From positions 17,066-81,065 of the IMG/VR virus record IMGVR_UViG_3300042860_004240: DNA of 64,000 nt; one strand, 5' to 3'. This document shows positions 34,044 through 43,386 of the stretch, piece after piece. How positions within the stretch are numbered: the stretch's first letter is position 1; each line of letters opens with the position of its first letter. A program made the translations under genes and the position numbers. The DNA is from a virus. The notes below the pieces were generated by a model. The model had not been told where the DNA came from, ran no database searches, and saw only the letters and a program-made list of their open reading frames with translations.

Positions 34044-35297
34044 ATGATTGACAATGGACCAAAAAAAGTTACGGATTGGGCAACTGATTTTGATCATGGC
34101 TCCCAAGAATGGGCAGATGACCCATATGCTATTATAAACGAATTAAAAAACGCTGGTTGCCCAATAGCACACACAGAGCGTTACGGGGGGATGTGGGTTC
34201 CTACAACTTATGACATGATTAAGCAAATATTCCTTGATACAAAGAATTTTAGTAGCGAGGGCACTATTATCCGAGAAGAAAGGCCGTACCAGCAGGCTAT
34301 TTTTTTAAAAGAAACTGCATCTCCTATAGGCATTATGCCTCCAATAACTTCTGACCCGCCATTCCATAAAATAGCTAGGAATTTGTTATCTCCTATTTTT
34401 TCTCCAGATGTAATTGCATTGTGGCATGATGAAATAGGGACGACGTGTAATAGGCTTATAAGATCAATGGAAAATCAAAAAAGCTCTGAGCTTATGCACT
34501 CTTACTGTAATAGAATCCCATCTATAATAATAGCAAAAATGCTAGGTGTCCCAGAACAGGATATTGATAAATTTGATGATTGGGTAACTTTTTTTATGCA
34601 CGATATAAATGAGCCACCAAGTAGAGATCGTTTTATAAAATACTTAAAATATAAAAAATACATGGAGAATCATGTTGATGATCACATAAAAAATCCAAAA
34701 AAAGATATTATTAGTTATTTATTGAGCTGCAATATTGAAGATAAAACATTATCAATACCTTACTTAATTGGGATAATTACTTTAATACTAGTGGCAGGGG
34801 TGCATACCGTGTCTAGCGTTATGGGTTCATCATTATGGCACCTTGCAACCAACCCAGTAGACCGTCGTCGTTTGGTAGAAAACCCAGACATGATTCCTAC
34901 AGCTGTTGAAGAGTTCCTTCGTGCATATGCGCCTGTGACTATAGCCCGCCTTTTGAAAGAAGACATAGAATTCCATGGCGTACAGATGAAGAAAGAAGAT
35001 TGGGTACTTCTCTCTCTTCCCGCAGCTAACCGTGACGAAAAGCAATTTGCAAACGCGCATGAGGTTATAATTGACCGTGAAGACAATCGCCATGCTGCCT
35101 TTGGCCTTGGGGTCCACAGCTGCCTTGGATCAAGTCTTGCTCGTCTAGAGCTTAAGGTTGCAATATCAACTTTTCTTGAAAATTTTCCAAATTTTTGGGT
35201 TGATCCGCATACTGAAGTTAAGTGGAGTACAGGGCAAGTTAGGGGTCCGTTAAATTTATCACTTATATTTGGAGACGATAAAAAGCCCGGTAATTAG
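34044..35297 (+). CDS. Cytochrome P450
   Basis: 417 residues, usual length for a soluble bacterial P450. K-helix EEFLR (ExxR), and the heme-binding loop FGLGVHSCLGSSLARLE with its Cys. The I-helix reads LVAGVHTVSS: the usual acidic residue of the acid-alcohol pair (D/E before T) is His, which may change oxygen activation. No ferredoxin or reductase gene is seen in the window, so it would rely on host redox partners. Confidence 0.93.
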   Translation: MIDNGPKKVTDWATDFDHGSQEWADDPYAIINELKNAGCPIAHTERYGGMWVPTTYDMIKQIFLDTKNFSSEGTIIREERPYQQAIFLKETASPIGIMPPITSDPPFHKIARNLLSPIFSPDVIALWHDEIGTTCNRLIRSMENQKSSELMHSYCNRIPSIIIAKMLGVPEQDIDKFDDWVTFFMHDINEPPSRDRFIKYLKYKKYMENHVDDHIKNPKKDIISYLLSCNIEDKTLSIPYLIGIITLILVAGVHTVSSVMGSSLWHLATNPVDRRRLVENPDMIPTAVEEFLRAYAPVTIARLLKEDIEFHGVQMKKEDWVLLSLPAANRDEKQFANAHEVIIDREDNRHAAFGLGVHSCLGSSLARLELKVAISTFLENFPNFWVDPHTEVKWSTGQVRGPLNLSLIFGDDKKPGN

Positions 35298-35300
35298 AGG

Positions 35301-35329
35301 TTGCTAAATAATTCTTTATATGGTAATCT
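35301..35329 (+). promoter_or_regulatory. Possible internal promoter
   Basis: TTGCTA, 17-base spacer, TAATCT, ~25 bases before ATG 35354. Located in the only sizeable gap (56 bases) of the operon. Confidence 0.45.
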
Positions 35330-35353
35330 TAACAAAAGAATGTGAGGATATAA

Positions 35354-35917
35354 ATGAATTTTCCTACCTTAATAGCAGACAAATTAATCTCCAACGAAGA
35401 CTGCAACTTTTTATTAGATGGGATTTCTGAATGTAAGTTTCAGCAGTACAACAACGCTGAGTCCTATAGGCCAGAAGATGATGACGATATGTTTAATGGT
35501 AATGTATCTAAATACAATAAATTTAAAGATATTATTTTAGGACTATCATCTTTTGTTGAAAAACATTACGCCGTGCGCGTTCTTAATATTTATGGTAATG
35601 TTTTTATGAAATATGAAAATACCCAAAACATAAGATTACATAAAGATTATGATATGGACGATCCGTATCAAGCTGCTAAAGAACCATTTAATATTAGCAG
35701 TGTTTTTTATCTTAACGATGATTACCAAGGTGGAAAACTTATCTTTCCAAATGAATCTGACAAACCTATTACCGAAAGAGAAAATAGACTTGAGTTTATC
35801 CCAAAACAAGGTTCTGTAATATTTTTTGACTCAATCTCGATACATTATACTGACCTGGTAACTTACGGTACTAAGTATGTTCTCACTAACTTTTATGACG
35901 TGTTAGAAAATAACTAG
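35354..35917 (+). CDS. Fe(II)/2OG oxygenase 4
   Basis: 187 residues. HKD in RLHKDYDMDD, distal His in ISIHYTDL, YLNDDYQGGKLIF and PKQGSVIFFDS. Closest in appearance to the protein at 32646, so probably a duplication within the operon. GTGAGGATA ribosome site. Confidence 0.83.
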   Translation: MNFPTLIADKLISNEDCNFLLDGISECKFQQYNNAESYRPEDDDDMFNGNVSKYNKFKDIILGLSSFVEKHYAVRVLNIYGNVFMKYENTQNIRLHKDYDMDDPYQAAKEPFNISSVFYLNDDYQGGKLIFPNESDKPITERENRLEFIPKQGSVIFFDSISIHYTDLVTYGTKYVLTNFYDVLENN

Positions 35918-35931
35918 AAAGAAGTCAACAA

Positions 35932-36648
35932 ATGAAAAATTTTTGGAATGAAGAAGTAATGGATATTCCAATATGTCAAGATTTATGCGAAAACTGGGAA
36001 GAGATCAGGGATGAAGCCTTACTTTACTTAGGAAAGCCGCATCCTTATTCTAGAGATAAATCACCAATACTTAAATACCCGACCTATACCAAACCAAGTA
36101 TTGATAACCCAGAGGTCAAACAGAGAATATATGATGGGGACTGGGGAATAGCACCTTTGGGTATAAAAACCCCAAAAGAAGATAAGAACGACAAAAATTT
36201 TGGACATAACCGTTTATTCGGTACGAGCGAAAAATTCTTAGAAAAATACACTAAATGGAACACAGGAAAGACCGTTGATGAAAACTTAGAATTTCAATCA
36301 ACTCAATTTCCCTTTTTCCATAACATATTACAAAAACATGACGCAGGGTGTTTAATGAGCGCTGCTCTCAGTTTACTTACCCCAGGTTCGGTAATCAACC
36401 CACATACTGGAGGAGAAGGTTTTATCAGATGCCATTTATGCTTAGTTAACGATCAAGGTTGTTCAATGACAGTTAACGGCGAAACACAAAAATGGGAAAA
36501 TGGTAAAATAACAGCTTTTGAAGACAGATTAACGCATTCTGTAATTCACGCAGGAACTCAAAATAGATTAGTTTTATTATTTGATATTAGCCTTGAGTAT
36601 GCAAAAAGATATATTAAAGATGAAGATTTTCAAGGGCTAGGTAATTAA
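35932..36648 (+). CDS. Aspartyl/asparaginyl beta-hydroxylase-like oxygenase A
   Basis: 238 residues. NPHTGGEGFIRCHLCLV, then W..GK...FEDRLTHSVIH and RLVLLFDISLEYA match the AspH (Asp_Arg_Hydrox) family, which uses two His as iron ligands. Starts with FWNEEVMDIPICQ, shared with the next protein. Confidence 0.82.
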   Translation: MKNFWNEEVMDIPICQDLCENWEEIRDEALLYLGKPHPYSRDKSPILKYPTYTKPSIDNPEVKQRIYDGDWGIAPLGIKTPKEDKNDKNFGHNRLFGTSEKFLEKYTKWNTGKTVDENLEFQSTQFPFFHNILQKHDAGCLMSAALSLLTPGSVINPHTGGEGFIRCHLCLVNDQGCSMTVNGETQKWENGKITAFEDRLTHSVIHAGTQNRLVLLFDISLEYAKRYIKDEDFQGLGN

Positions 36649-36649
36649 T

Positions 36650-37354
36650 ATGGAACAAGCTTTTTGGGATGAAGAAGTAATGGCGATACCAGTTTGTCAA
36701 GAAATAGTTAAAAACTGGGAAAAAATTAAAGAAGAAGCTTTATCTTTTATTAACACAAAAAATCCAAATACAAAAAATAAAAAATCCACAACTTTGCTTA
36801 CTTCAAAATTTATGAAAATACCTAAAATAAAAAACGATAAAATAACAGAAGAATTCGTAACGGTTTCTGACAAAGGTTCTTGGGAAGTAGTATATGTTGG
36901 AAAAAATAAAATTAGATCAAACTCAGGTGAATTTAGTAAATTAAATGATTTTTATCAAAGAATTACATTAAAAAATACTGGAAAAACTATAGAAGAGAAT
37001 GCAGAATACGCAATCAAGTTTTTTAAGACTTATAATGAAATAGTTGAATTTTTTGCTCCAGGCGAATGCTCGGCATCTACCTTAAGTATAGTCTCCCCTG
37101 GCACTTCTATATCCCCTCATTTTGGGGCACCGGGGTTTCTTAGGTGCCACCTATGCCTTGTGAATGATAGTGGTTGCACTATAACAATTGGCGAAGAACA
37201 AAGACAATGGCACGAGGGTAAATTGCTAGCTTTTAAAGATGGTGGCCCATACGCTCACTCAGTAAATCACACTGGCACCAGAGATAGAATTGTGTTAATA
37301 TTTGATATTAGCCTTGATTACGCAAGAAAATATATTAAAAACACGGATTTCTAA
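36650..37354 (+). CDS. Aspartyl/asparaginyl beta-hydroxylase-like oxygenase B
   Basis: 234 residues, tandem paralogue of the previous gene (FWDEEVMAIPVCQ start, PHFGAPGFLRCHLCLV, HSVNHTGTRDRIVLIFDISLDYA). AspH family ligands retained. The pair is 1 base apart. The two could modify different positions of one substrate. Confidence 0.82.
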   Translation: MEQAFWDEEVMAIPVCQEIVKNWEKIKEEALSFINTKNPNTKNKKSTTLLTSKFMKIPKIKNDKITEEFVTVSDKGSWEVVYVGKNKIRSNSGEFSKLNDFYQRITLKNTGKTIEENAEYAIKFFKTYNEIVEFFAPGECSASTLSIVSPGTSISPHFGAPGFLRCHLCLVNDSGCTITIGEEQRQWHEGKLLAFKDGGPYAHSVNHTGTRDRIVLIFDISLDYARKYIKNTDF

Positions 37355-37367
37355 AGATTGGAAAAAA

Positions 37368-38549
37368 ATGCAGCCTGTACATGTAGTAGGTTATGGGATA
37401 ATTGATGGGTTGGGCAATAACCCTAGTGATTGTTTTTTAAATTCCCTAAATGATAAAGATTTTACTGTTGATCTTGATTTTATGATTCAACAAAAGCTTC
37501 AAATCACCAGAGGAATACGTGTCGATGATTCTGGTATATCGCTTCCTAAATCATTAGATGAAAAATCATTAAGACACATGACAAGAACACAGAAAATTGC
37601 CATACATGCGGTTGAACAAGCAATGAATATGTCCGGGTTGCCTATGTCCTCTAACGTTGCCGTTATTTATTCTAGCGTGTCTAACGACAGCGAATCTATA
37701 GAATATATGTCTGACAAATTCCTAAATAACAAAAGAGCACATCCGCTCATTGTTCTTAATAGAATACCAGACATAATAGCTTCTCACATATGTGGCCATT
37801 ACGGATTTATGGGCACTTCTTTTGCCCTCATGGCATCGTGCGCAACTGGTTTGCTTTCGATAGACTATGCAATGAGATTATGTGACGAATATGATTATGT
37901 TATAGTTGGTGGCAGCGACGCCCCTGTGCATGGCATGGCGATGAAGTACTTCAGTGCCCTCGGTGCCTTAGGTAACCGCAATGCTCCATTCGACGATAGT
38001 AGAGAAGGGTTTATTATGGCCGATGGTGCTGGAGTATTGATACTGCAAAGCTCAGAAAAAGTTAAAGAATTTGGTTCAAGAGATTACGCAAAATTATACC
38101 CAGTAGGGTCAGCTTCTGATGCCCTTAGCTTAACATCGCCTGCCGAAGATGGCAGAGGGTCAAAAATTGCCATGAAAAAAGCACTGCGATACGTAGAAAA
38201 TATAGATGTCATTTCTGCTCATGCAACCTCTACAGTAGTAGGCGATCCTATAGAATATTCAGTAGTTTCAGAAATGCTACCAAACACACCGATATATGCT
38301 CCAAAAAGTAAAACTGGTCATACTCTAGCTGCTTCCGGTATTATAGAAACTATTTACGCAATAGAATCTTCAAAAAACGGAATAATACCGCACTGCCAAA
38401 ATCTTAAAAATTGTTCATTTGATACTAACAAGACCCTAACAAGAGAGCCTATTACTATTAATAAAGAAGTAATAAGAACTTTAAACAATTCTTTTGGATT
38501 CGGCGGGAAGTCAGCCAGCCAAGTGATAGAGGTAACAAAAAATGATTGA
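37368..38549 (+). CDS. Beta-ketoacyl-ACP synthase (ketosynthase)
   Basis: 393 residues from ATG 37368. Active-site Cys158 in MASCATGLLS, His285 in SAHATST (HGTGT position) and SKTGHTLAASG with His318, i.e. a Cys-His-His FabF-type triad. Condenses acyl chains on ACP. The KS is alone without acyltransferase or reductase, so it must use host malonyl-ACP or another starter. Overlaps the desaturase gene by 8 bases. Confidence 0.88.
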   Translation: MQPVHVVGYGIIDGLGNNPSDCFLNSLNDKDFTVDLDFMIQQKLQITRGIRVDDSGISLPKSLDEKSLRHMTRTQKIAIHAVEQAMNMSGLPMSSNVAVIYSSVSNDSESIEYMSDKFLNNKRAHPLIVLNRIPDIIASHICGHYGFMGTSFALMASCATGLLSIDYAMRLCDEYDYVIVGGSDAPVHGMAMKYFSALGALGNRNAPFDDSREGFIMADGAGVLILQSSEKVKEFGSRDYAKLYPVGSASDALSLTSPAEDGRGSKIAMKKALRYVENIDVISAHATSTVVGDPIEYSVVSEMLPNTPIYAPKSKTGHTLAASGIIETIYAIESSKNGIIPHCQNLKNCSFDTNKTLTREPITINKEVIRTLNNSFGFGGKSASQVIEVTKND

Positions 38550-39474
38550 ATCTGAAAAACAACTAATAAACGAGTTAAACCCAGCTATAGAATTTTTGCT
38601 AGACAGGCATATCTCTGCTACAAAAAAATGGAACCCGCATGAATACATACCATGGGAAAGAGGTTCACGCTTAACCAACGAAGGTTTTCTTTACGGGGAA
38701 GATTCAATATCAAATAATCTAAGATCAGCTTTTATAGTTACTTTGTTAACTGAAGATAGTCTACCCTGGTACGCTAGAACACTTTCGGAGGTGTTTGGAA
38801 GAGAATCTGTTGTAGGGGAATGGATTCATAGATGGACAGCAGAAGAAGCAAGGCACTCATACGTTCTTCGTTCTTATATAACTTTGTCTGGGATAATGGA
38901 CCCAGTAAAATTAGAGCAAGATAGAATTGCATTTGTTAGTACAGGCAGGGTCCCAGAACTAGGTAGAGATAAAATTACTAATGACTACTTAGACGGTTAT
39001 GGTGTTTGTCAATCATTTGCTTACACCACTATACAGGAATTAAGTGCTAGGTCTTCCTATTTTAACATGGCTCAACAGCTTGATGATAAAGCTGGGTATG
39101 AGATTTTGAAACGTATTCTAACCGATGAAAATCACCACTTTATTTTTTACAGAGACGCAGTAAAAGAAATATTAAAAATTGATCCATCATCCATGATGAC
39201 AAGTTTATCAAAAGTAATAATGCAGTTTGAAATGCCGGGAGTTGGTGCCCCAGGATACGCGCAGCACGCGAGAAATATTTCCGATGGTGGTATCTACAGT
39301 ATAAGGTCGTACTACGAAGATGTGCTAATGCCAATATTGAAGTACTGGAATATTTTTAATATCACCGGACTAAACAGTGCGGCTGAACAATCTAGGGATG
39401 ACCTTATTAAATTTCTTAGTAGATTAAAAAAGATAATTCAAAGAAAATATGGAATAATATATAATGACTTTTAA
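38542..39474 (+). CDS. Acyl-ACP desaturase-like diiron oxygenase
   Basis: 310 residues. Diiron ligands: Glu71 (TEDSLPWY), EEARH (101-105), Glu166 (TIQELSAR), DENHH (195-199). This is the layout of stearoyl-ACP desaturase and mycobacterial DesA proteins. It needs a host electron donor. With the ketosynthase and ACP it points to extension and desaturation of an ACP-bound chain. Confidence 0.87.
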   Translation: MIESEKQLINELNPAIEFLLDRHISATKKWNPHEYIPWERGSRLTNEGFLYGEDSISNNLRSAFIVTLLTEDSLPWYARTLSEVFGRESVVGEWIHRWTAEEARHSYVLRSYITLSGIMDPVKLEQDRIAFVSTGRVPELGRDKITNDYLDGYGVCQSFAYTTIQELSARSSYFNMAQQLDDKAGYEILKRILTDENHHFIFYRDAVKEILKIDPSSMMTSLSKVIMQFEMPGVGAPGYAQHARNISDGGIYSIRSYYEDVLMPILKYWNIFNITGLNSAAEQSRDDLIKFLSRLKKIIQRKYGIIYNDF

Positions 39475-40168
39475 AAAACAATGGCAAGATGAAGGTTACT
39501 TTATAGTAGAGAACCTTATACCAGAAGAGTCAATAGAAGCTTACTCTAAGCTGTGGATAGAAAATCACGGAGAAATTGTAGATGGAAAACTATCTTTAGT
39601 TAACCCTAATGGCTGGGAAGGGTATCATACCTATCTAGAGCATGTTTCTATACTGGAGATTTTTTGTGGATCCGATATTCCAACAATTATCGAAGAAGCT
39701 ATTGGGTCTCCGGCTGGTCTTCATCTTAATTTTACGGGATGGATTTCTACTAGAAAGACATGGCATCAAGATATAACTTACGGTGACAAAGACCATGCCG
39801 ATAACCACATAGGGGTTTGGGTAGCCTTAGAAGATATCGATTATAGATCTGGTCCATTCCAGCTTATACCAAAATCTCACAAATGGGATATTGATTTTAA
39901 AGAAATTTATCCAAATCATTTAAGCGAAAAAGCATCCGAGTACTTTGCAGAAAAGCTGCTAGAAGAATCTCCACCAGGCGTCACGTTTACCGCAAAGAAG
40001 GGTGACGTTATCTTCTGGCATGGTCACACTGTGCATAGAGGCGATATGCCAATAGATGAGTCCATTACTCGCAAGAGTATCATAGGGCACTTTGCTTCTC
40101 TAAATGTTGGTATGTTGGCGCAACAAAAAAGCTTGCCGTATAAAAATGGACATTACTTTAATCTTTAA
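39464..40168 (+). CDS. Phytanoyl-CoA dioxygenase (PhyH)-like oxygenase
   Basis: 234 residues. TWHQDITY (HxD), GVWVALEDID...GPFQLIPKSHKW and WHGHTVHRGD (distal His) are classic PhyH features. Typical PhyH-fold enzymes hydroxylate acyl chains or small metabolites. Last gene of the operon. Confidence 0.88.
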   Translation: MTFKKQWQDEGYFIVENLIPEESIEAYSKLWIENHGEIVDGKLSLVNPNGWEGYHTYLEHVSILEIFCGSDIPTIIEEAIGSPAGLHLNFTGWISTRKTWHQDITYGDKDHADNHIGVWVALEDIDYRSGPFQLIPKSHKWDIDFKEIYPNHLSEKASEYFAEKLLEESPPGVTFTAKKGDVIFWHGHTVHRGDMPIDESITRKSIIGHFASLNVGMLAQQKSLPYKNGHYFNL

Positions 40169-40190
40169 ATTCTTTTAGCTAAAAAAGGGT

Positions 40191-40196
40191 TACTAT
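40191..40196 (+). promoter_or_regulatory. Putative -10 box (TACTAT), leaderless start
   Basis: TACTAT ends 6 bases before ATG 40203, matching the leaderless-type pattern at several minus-strand genes here. No ribosome site before the ATG. Confidence 0.45.
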
Positions 40197-40202
40197 ATCC
40201 TT

Positions 40203-42038
40203 ATGTCATCTAATAGACCAGTAATAGATATACGCCAAAGTTTTAGCTCTATTTACGATGCATTCTATTTTTCTAACGACCCAGAAAAGATGTTAAGGCC
40301 AAAAAGGATCCCGGGCAGCAAACATGGACCTTATCAAATTGAGTTAAGCGACTTTGGTGCTCAAGCTGGCTCAGTTTCTGGCATGGACTTGTCTCAAGCC
40401 CAAAGGATAGCCTTAGAACTAACTGGCGGTCAAGACAGGCAGCTTACAACTAGAACTGTGAATAGCTTTCTTACAGAGGCTATGTCTGGCATTGAAAGAG
40501 AAACTCAAGGCGGTGCACTATCGGCAATGGTTGGTTTTCGGACGCGCCAAGGGGCATATAAGCGCCATTGATTACAGCAAAAAGACTCGTCCTCTTTCTC
40601 TCGTTTTTGGTAATCCTGGTGATGATCCTGGTGGGAACGCTGGTGGTCACTGGCAATCTGGTAACTTTAAAGTTTGGATAAAAAACCAAAGAGATGCTGC
40701 CTACTCAAGGTCTGATCTAGCACGAACTTTAAGACACGAAACAGGACACGTTGTTTCTGACGCTATCGAGCAAAGCGTAAGAACGCTAGAGTCTGAGATA
40801 GGTAGAGGAAAAGCTGGCCCAGATTTTACTTTTTTTGATTCTTCTGGAAAAAAGATTGCACCACCGATTGAAGACGAGACATTAAGATATTTTTGGATGA
40901 GACAACAAGTATTGTCAACCTATAGAAGAGAAGCAACAATGCCAACGCATATAAGCGAAATGATGCTAAGGGCAATGGAGCAAAATGCTCGGCCTGAGCG
41001 ACCCGGGAGCTCGACATCTAGCGCAACGATTGCCGAATCAACACAGTAATCTTAGAACTCTAACAGATAATTTATTAGATTTTAAATATTTTGGAGATAT
41101 AAAAACTTTAAACACTAACCAACAAGCTAACGTGCAAAATGTTTTTAGAGTTTTAAGCGAAACAGGCGAAGGAAGCAAAGTCGAAGCATTATTGGCGTCT
41201 GTAAGGGAAGAGGCTTTTGCAGACGACTTTGCCGTTATAACCGCTCCTAAAATGGATTTACCATTAGTAGCTAATCAAGCTGGTATGCACCTATCTGGAG
41301 AAGTAATAGACGGCCCTAATGGCCCACTGTGGAACCCAACTGGAGTAGGAAAATTAGGCAGAAACACCGAAGTAGACAACCTTGCTAGAATGTTTATAAA
41401 CAGTGAAGTAAGGGGCTACGCTGCTGAAACACGGATCGCAATGGCATCATTATGCTAGATCCCACTTAGGCGACCAAACATTTGATTTGTTAGGAGAAGA
41501 ACACCAGGCTTCATTAACATCACTTCTAACGGAACACTACCAAAATAATAGAACAACAGCTTTATCTACAAGAACACTAGATGCAGATACCCTGCATCTT
41601 CCTTCTGTAAGAAAAATACTACAGGCTCAAGGTTATGATTCAACAGAAATAGAAAGAGTTATAGGCGGGATGCGTGATATAGCTACCTTCCACAACCAAG
41701 AATTTGATGCCGGAAGAATTCCTGTTGGGACAGGTAGAAGAATGATTCTTTCTGAAGCTGAAAAAGCTGATACTTTGACAAAAAATCCTATGACAAGATT
41801 AGCTGCAGGCATACACAGCAGAGGGGCTGGACAACGTCCTATTATTTCTGTAGGTTCATCAGCCAAGCCCTCTGCTATAGTTTCAGAAACCGCTCAGTCT
41901 GCAAAGGTTGCAACTAGAGCAATTGGAGATTCAACTGCCGGAAGGTCATTTCTTTCTGGAGTAGCTAGCTCGGCAAGTGGTGCAAAAGTTCTACAGCTTG
42001 CAAGAAGTGGTAGAAAAATGCTTCAAAGCTTTGCCTAA
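40203..42038 (+). CDS. Long HETGH-motif protein read through three +1 shifts at CGG
   Basis: Four consecutive frames join into ~610 residues if the ribosome skips the C of CGG at 40539 (TTT-CGG-A), 40990 (GCT-CGG-C) and 41432 (ACA-CGG-A). Junctions read MVGF-GRAKGH, EQNA-GLSDPG and AAET-GSQWHH. I found no other in-frame CGG in the gene. Piece two has LRHETGHVVSD, an HExxH zinc motif, so a metallopeptidase domain is likely. The C-terminal part is Ala/Ser/Gly-rich. Size and late position suggest a virion-associated protein. For the second shift CCC-GGG-A (41002) is an alternative site. If shifting does not occur, it would be a multiply broken pseudogene. Confidence 0.65.
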
Positions 42039-42044
42039 ATACTT

Positions 42045-43058
42045 TTAGGGAATCTCTCTCCAAAGCCATTCTGGATTATTCTTTGTCCACTCTACAGTAG
42101 ACTGAAGAGAAGACTCTAAAGACATTGGTGGCTTCCAACCTGCTTCTTGCAGTTTACGCCCATCTAATGCGTATCTTGAATCATGGCCTGGTCTTGTTGT
42201 ATGGAAATCTTCAAACTCAAATTGTAGTTCTTTGCCCCAATACTTTGCCACCAGCTTTGCCATTTCTAGATTATTAATTTCCTTTTCCCCAACTACATTA
42301 TACTTATCTGGTCTATCAGAATTAGGATATGGAGTTGGCTCTAAATAATCGAGTATATAGAGTAGCGCATCTGCTTGGTTTCGTGCATGTAGGTAGAATC
42401 TAGATCCAATATTGTCTTCTGTCCCGTGGATTGTCATTGGGATATTCTTTTCTAAACAATACATAATCTTTGGAATAAACTTTTCCGGATCTTGTCTTTC
42501 CCCAATTATATTCATAGTATTTGTTATAATTACCGGAACCCCAAATGTTCTCCAGTAAGACACGCACACAGCTTCCTGCGCTGCCTTAGAAGCTGAATAT
42601 GGGTTTGATGGCAGAATGGTATCCCATTCTTTATGGGCATAACCCTTTGGAGCCGGCCCGTAAACTTCGTCTGTTGAAACCTGCAAAAATACTGTAGGCT
42701 TAAGCTTTCTTGCAAGCTCTAGCATATTAACTATCAAAGCAACATTATTTGTTATAAATGGAGCTGGGTCAGTGATTGATCTATCAACATGTGAATCTGA
42801 AGCCATTGAAATAATATAATCAATATCACCAATCTCTTTCACCATTACATCTGAAAATGGCACAGTCAAATCATGGGTGATCAACTTTACGCGGTGCTTT
42901 TCTGATTCCCAGCATCCTATAGATGTAATTCTATCAGTTACACCTCTGTGTCTAAAAGAATCGGTTATTACTATTTCCCAATTTGTAAGCTTTAATAAAT
43001 GTTCTAAAGTGTGGTGGCCAACGAAACCACCAGCACCAGTTAATAATACTTTCTTCAT
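42045..43058 (-). CDS. rmlB: dTDP-glucose 4,6-dehydratase-like SDR enzyme
   Basis: 337 residues. Rossmann start TGAGGFVGHHTLEHLL (GxxGxxG), STDEVYG, YSASKAAQEAV (YxxxK) and RPGHDSRYALDG near the C-terminus, all diagnostic of RmlB-type nucleotide-sugar dehydratases. Makes a 4-keto-6-deoxy sugar nucleotide. AAAGGAAAG ribosome site. Convergent with the preceding gene; a small CCTAAA...TTTAGG hairpin covers both stops. May feed the glycosyltransferases at 52-56 kb. Confidence 0.9.
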   Translation of the reverse strand: MKKVLLTGAGGFVGHHTLEHLLKLTNWEIVITDSFRHRGVTDRITSIGCWESEKHRVKLITHDLTVPFSDVMVKEIGDIDYIISMASDSHVDRSITDPAPFITNNVALIVNMLELARKLKPTVFLQVSTDEVYGPAPKGYAHKEWDTILPSNPYSASKAAQEAVCVSYWRTFGVPVIITNTMNIIGERQDPEKFIPKIMYCLEKNIPMTIHGTEDNIGSRFYLHARNQADALLYILDYLEPTPYPNSDRPDKYNVVGEKEINNLEMAKLVAKYWGKELQFEFEDFHTTRPGHDSRYALDGRKLQEAGWKPPMSLESSLQSTVEWTKNNPEWLWREIP

Positions 43059-43110
43059 TCTTTCCTTTTTTTAAATTCAAAAAATATGCTCTACAACATA
43101 CCATTTGAGA

Positions 43111-43185
<75 letters not shown>

Positions 43186-43191
43186 AGATTA

Positions 43192-43386
43192 TTAATTTGT
43201 GTGAGTTTTTTTGATAAAATCTATAGCAATCTTTGCTACTTTTTTATCCTTGCCTTCTATTAAAAGAGATAAGTCAACAATTGCATCGGTGATTTTGTTA
43301 GATATTCTATGCGCAATTTCGTGCTCAATGCCGTCTGATTTTACGGCCTTATATATTTCTCTATATGTTTTTGTGTAGTCCATCAA
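43192..43386 (-). CDS. Small helical hypothetical protein
   Basis: 64 residues (or 63 from the second Met). Charged helix-rich, overlaps the upstream gene by 26 bases. Unknown. Confidence 0.55.
   Translation of the reverse strand: MMDYTKTYREIYKAVKSDGIEHEIAHRISNKITDAIVDLSLLIEGKDKKVAKIAIDFIKKTHTN

Noticed and set aside
34760-35117. Minus-strand frames inside the P450 gene
   Set aside because: Shadows of a well-supported P450 coding sequence.
40492-41458. Frames at 40492-41049, 40985-41458 and 41487-42038 as separate genes
   Set aside because: None has its own ribosome site, they overlap by small amounts with the same +1 sign, and each junction has an in-frame CGG. A single recoded gene is simpler.
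42036-42051. Terminator between the convergent genes at 42.04 kb
   Set aside because: The CCTAAA...TTTAGG hairpin is short and has no U-run; too weak to call.
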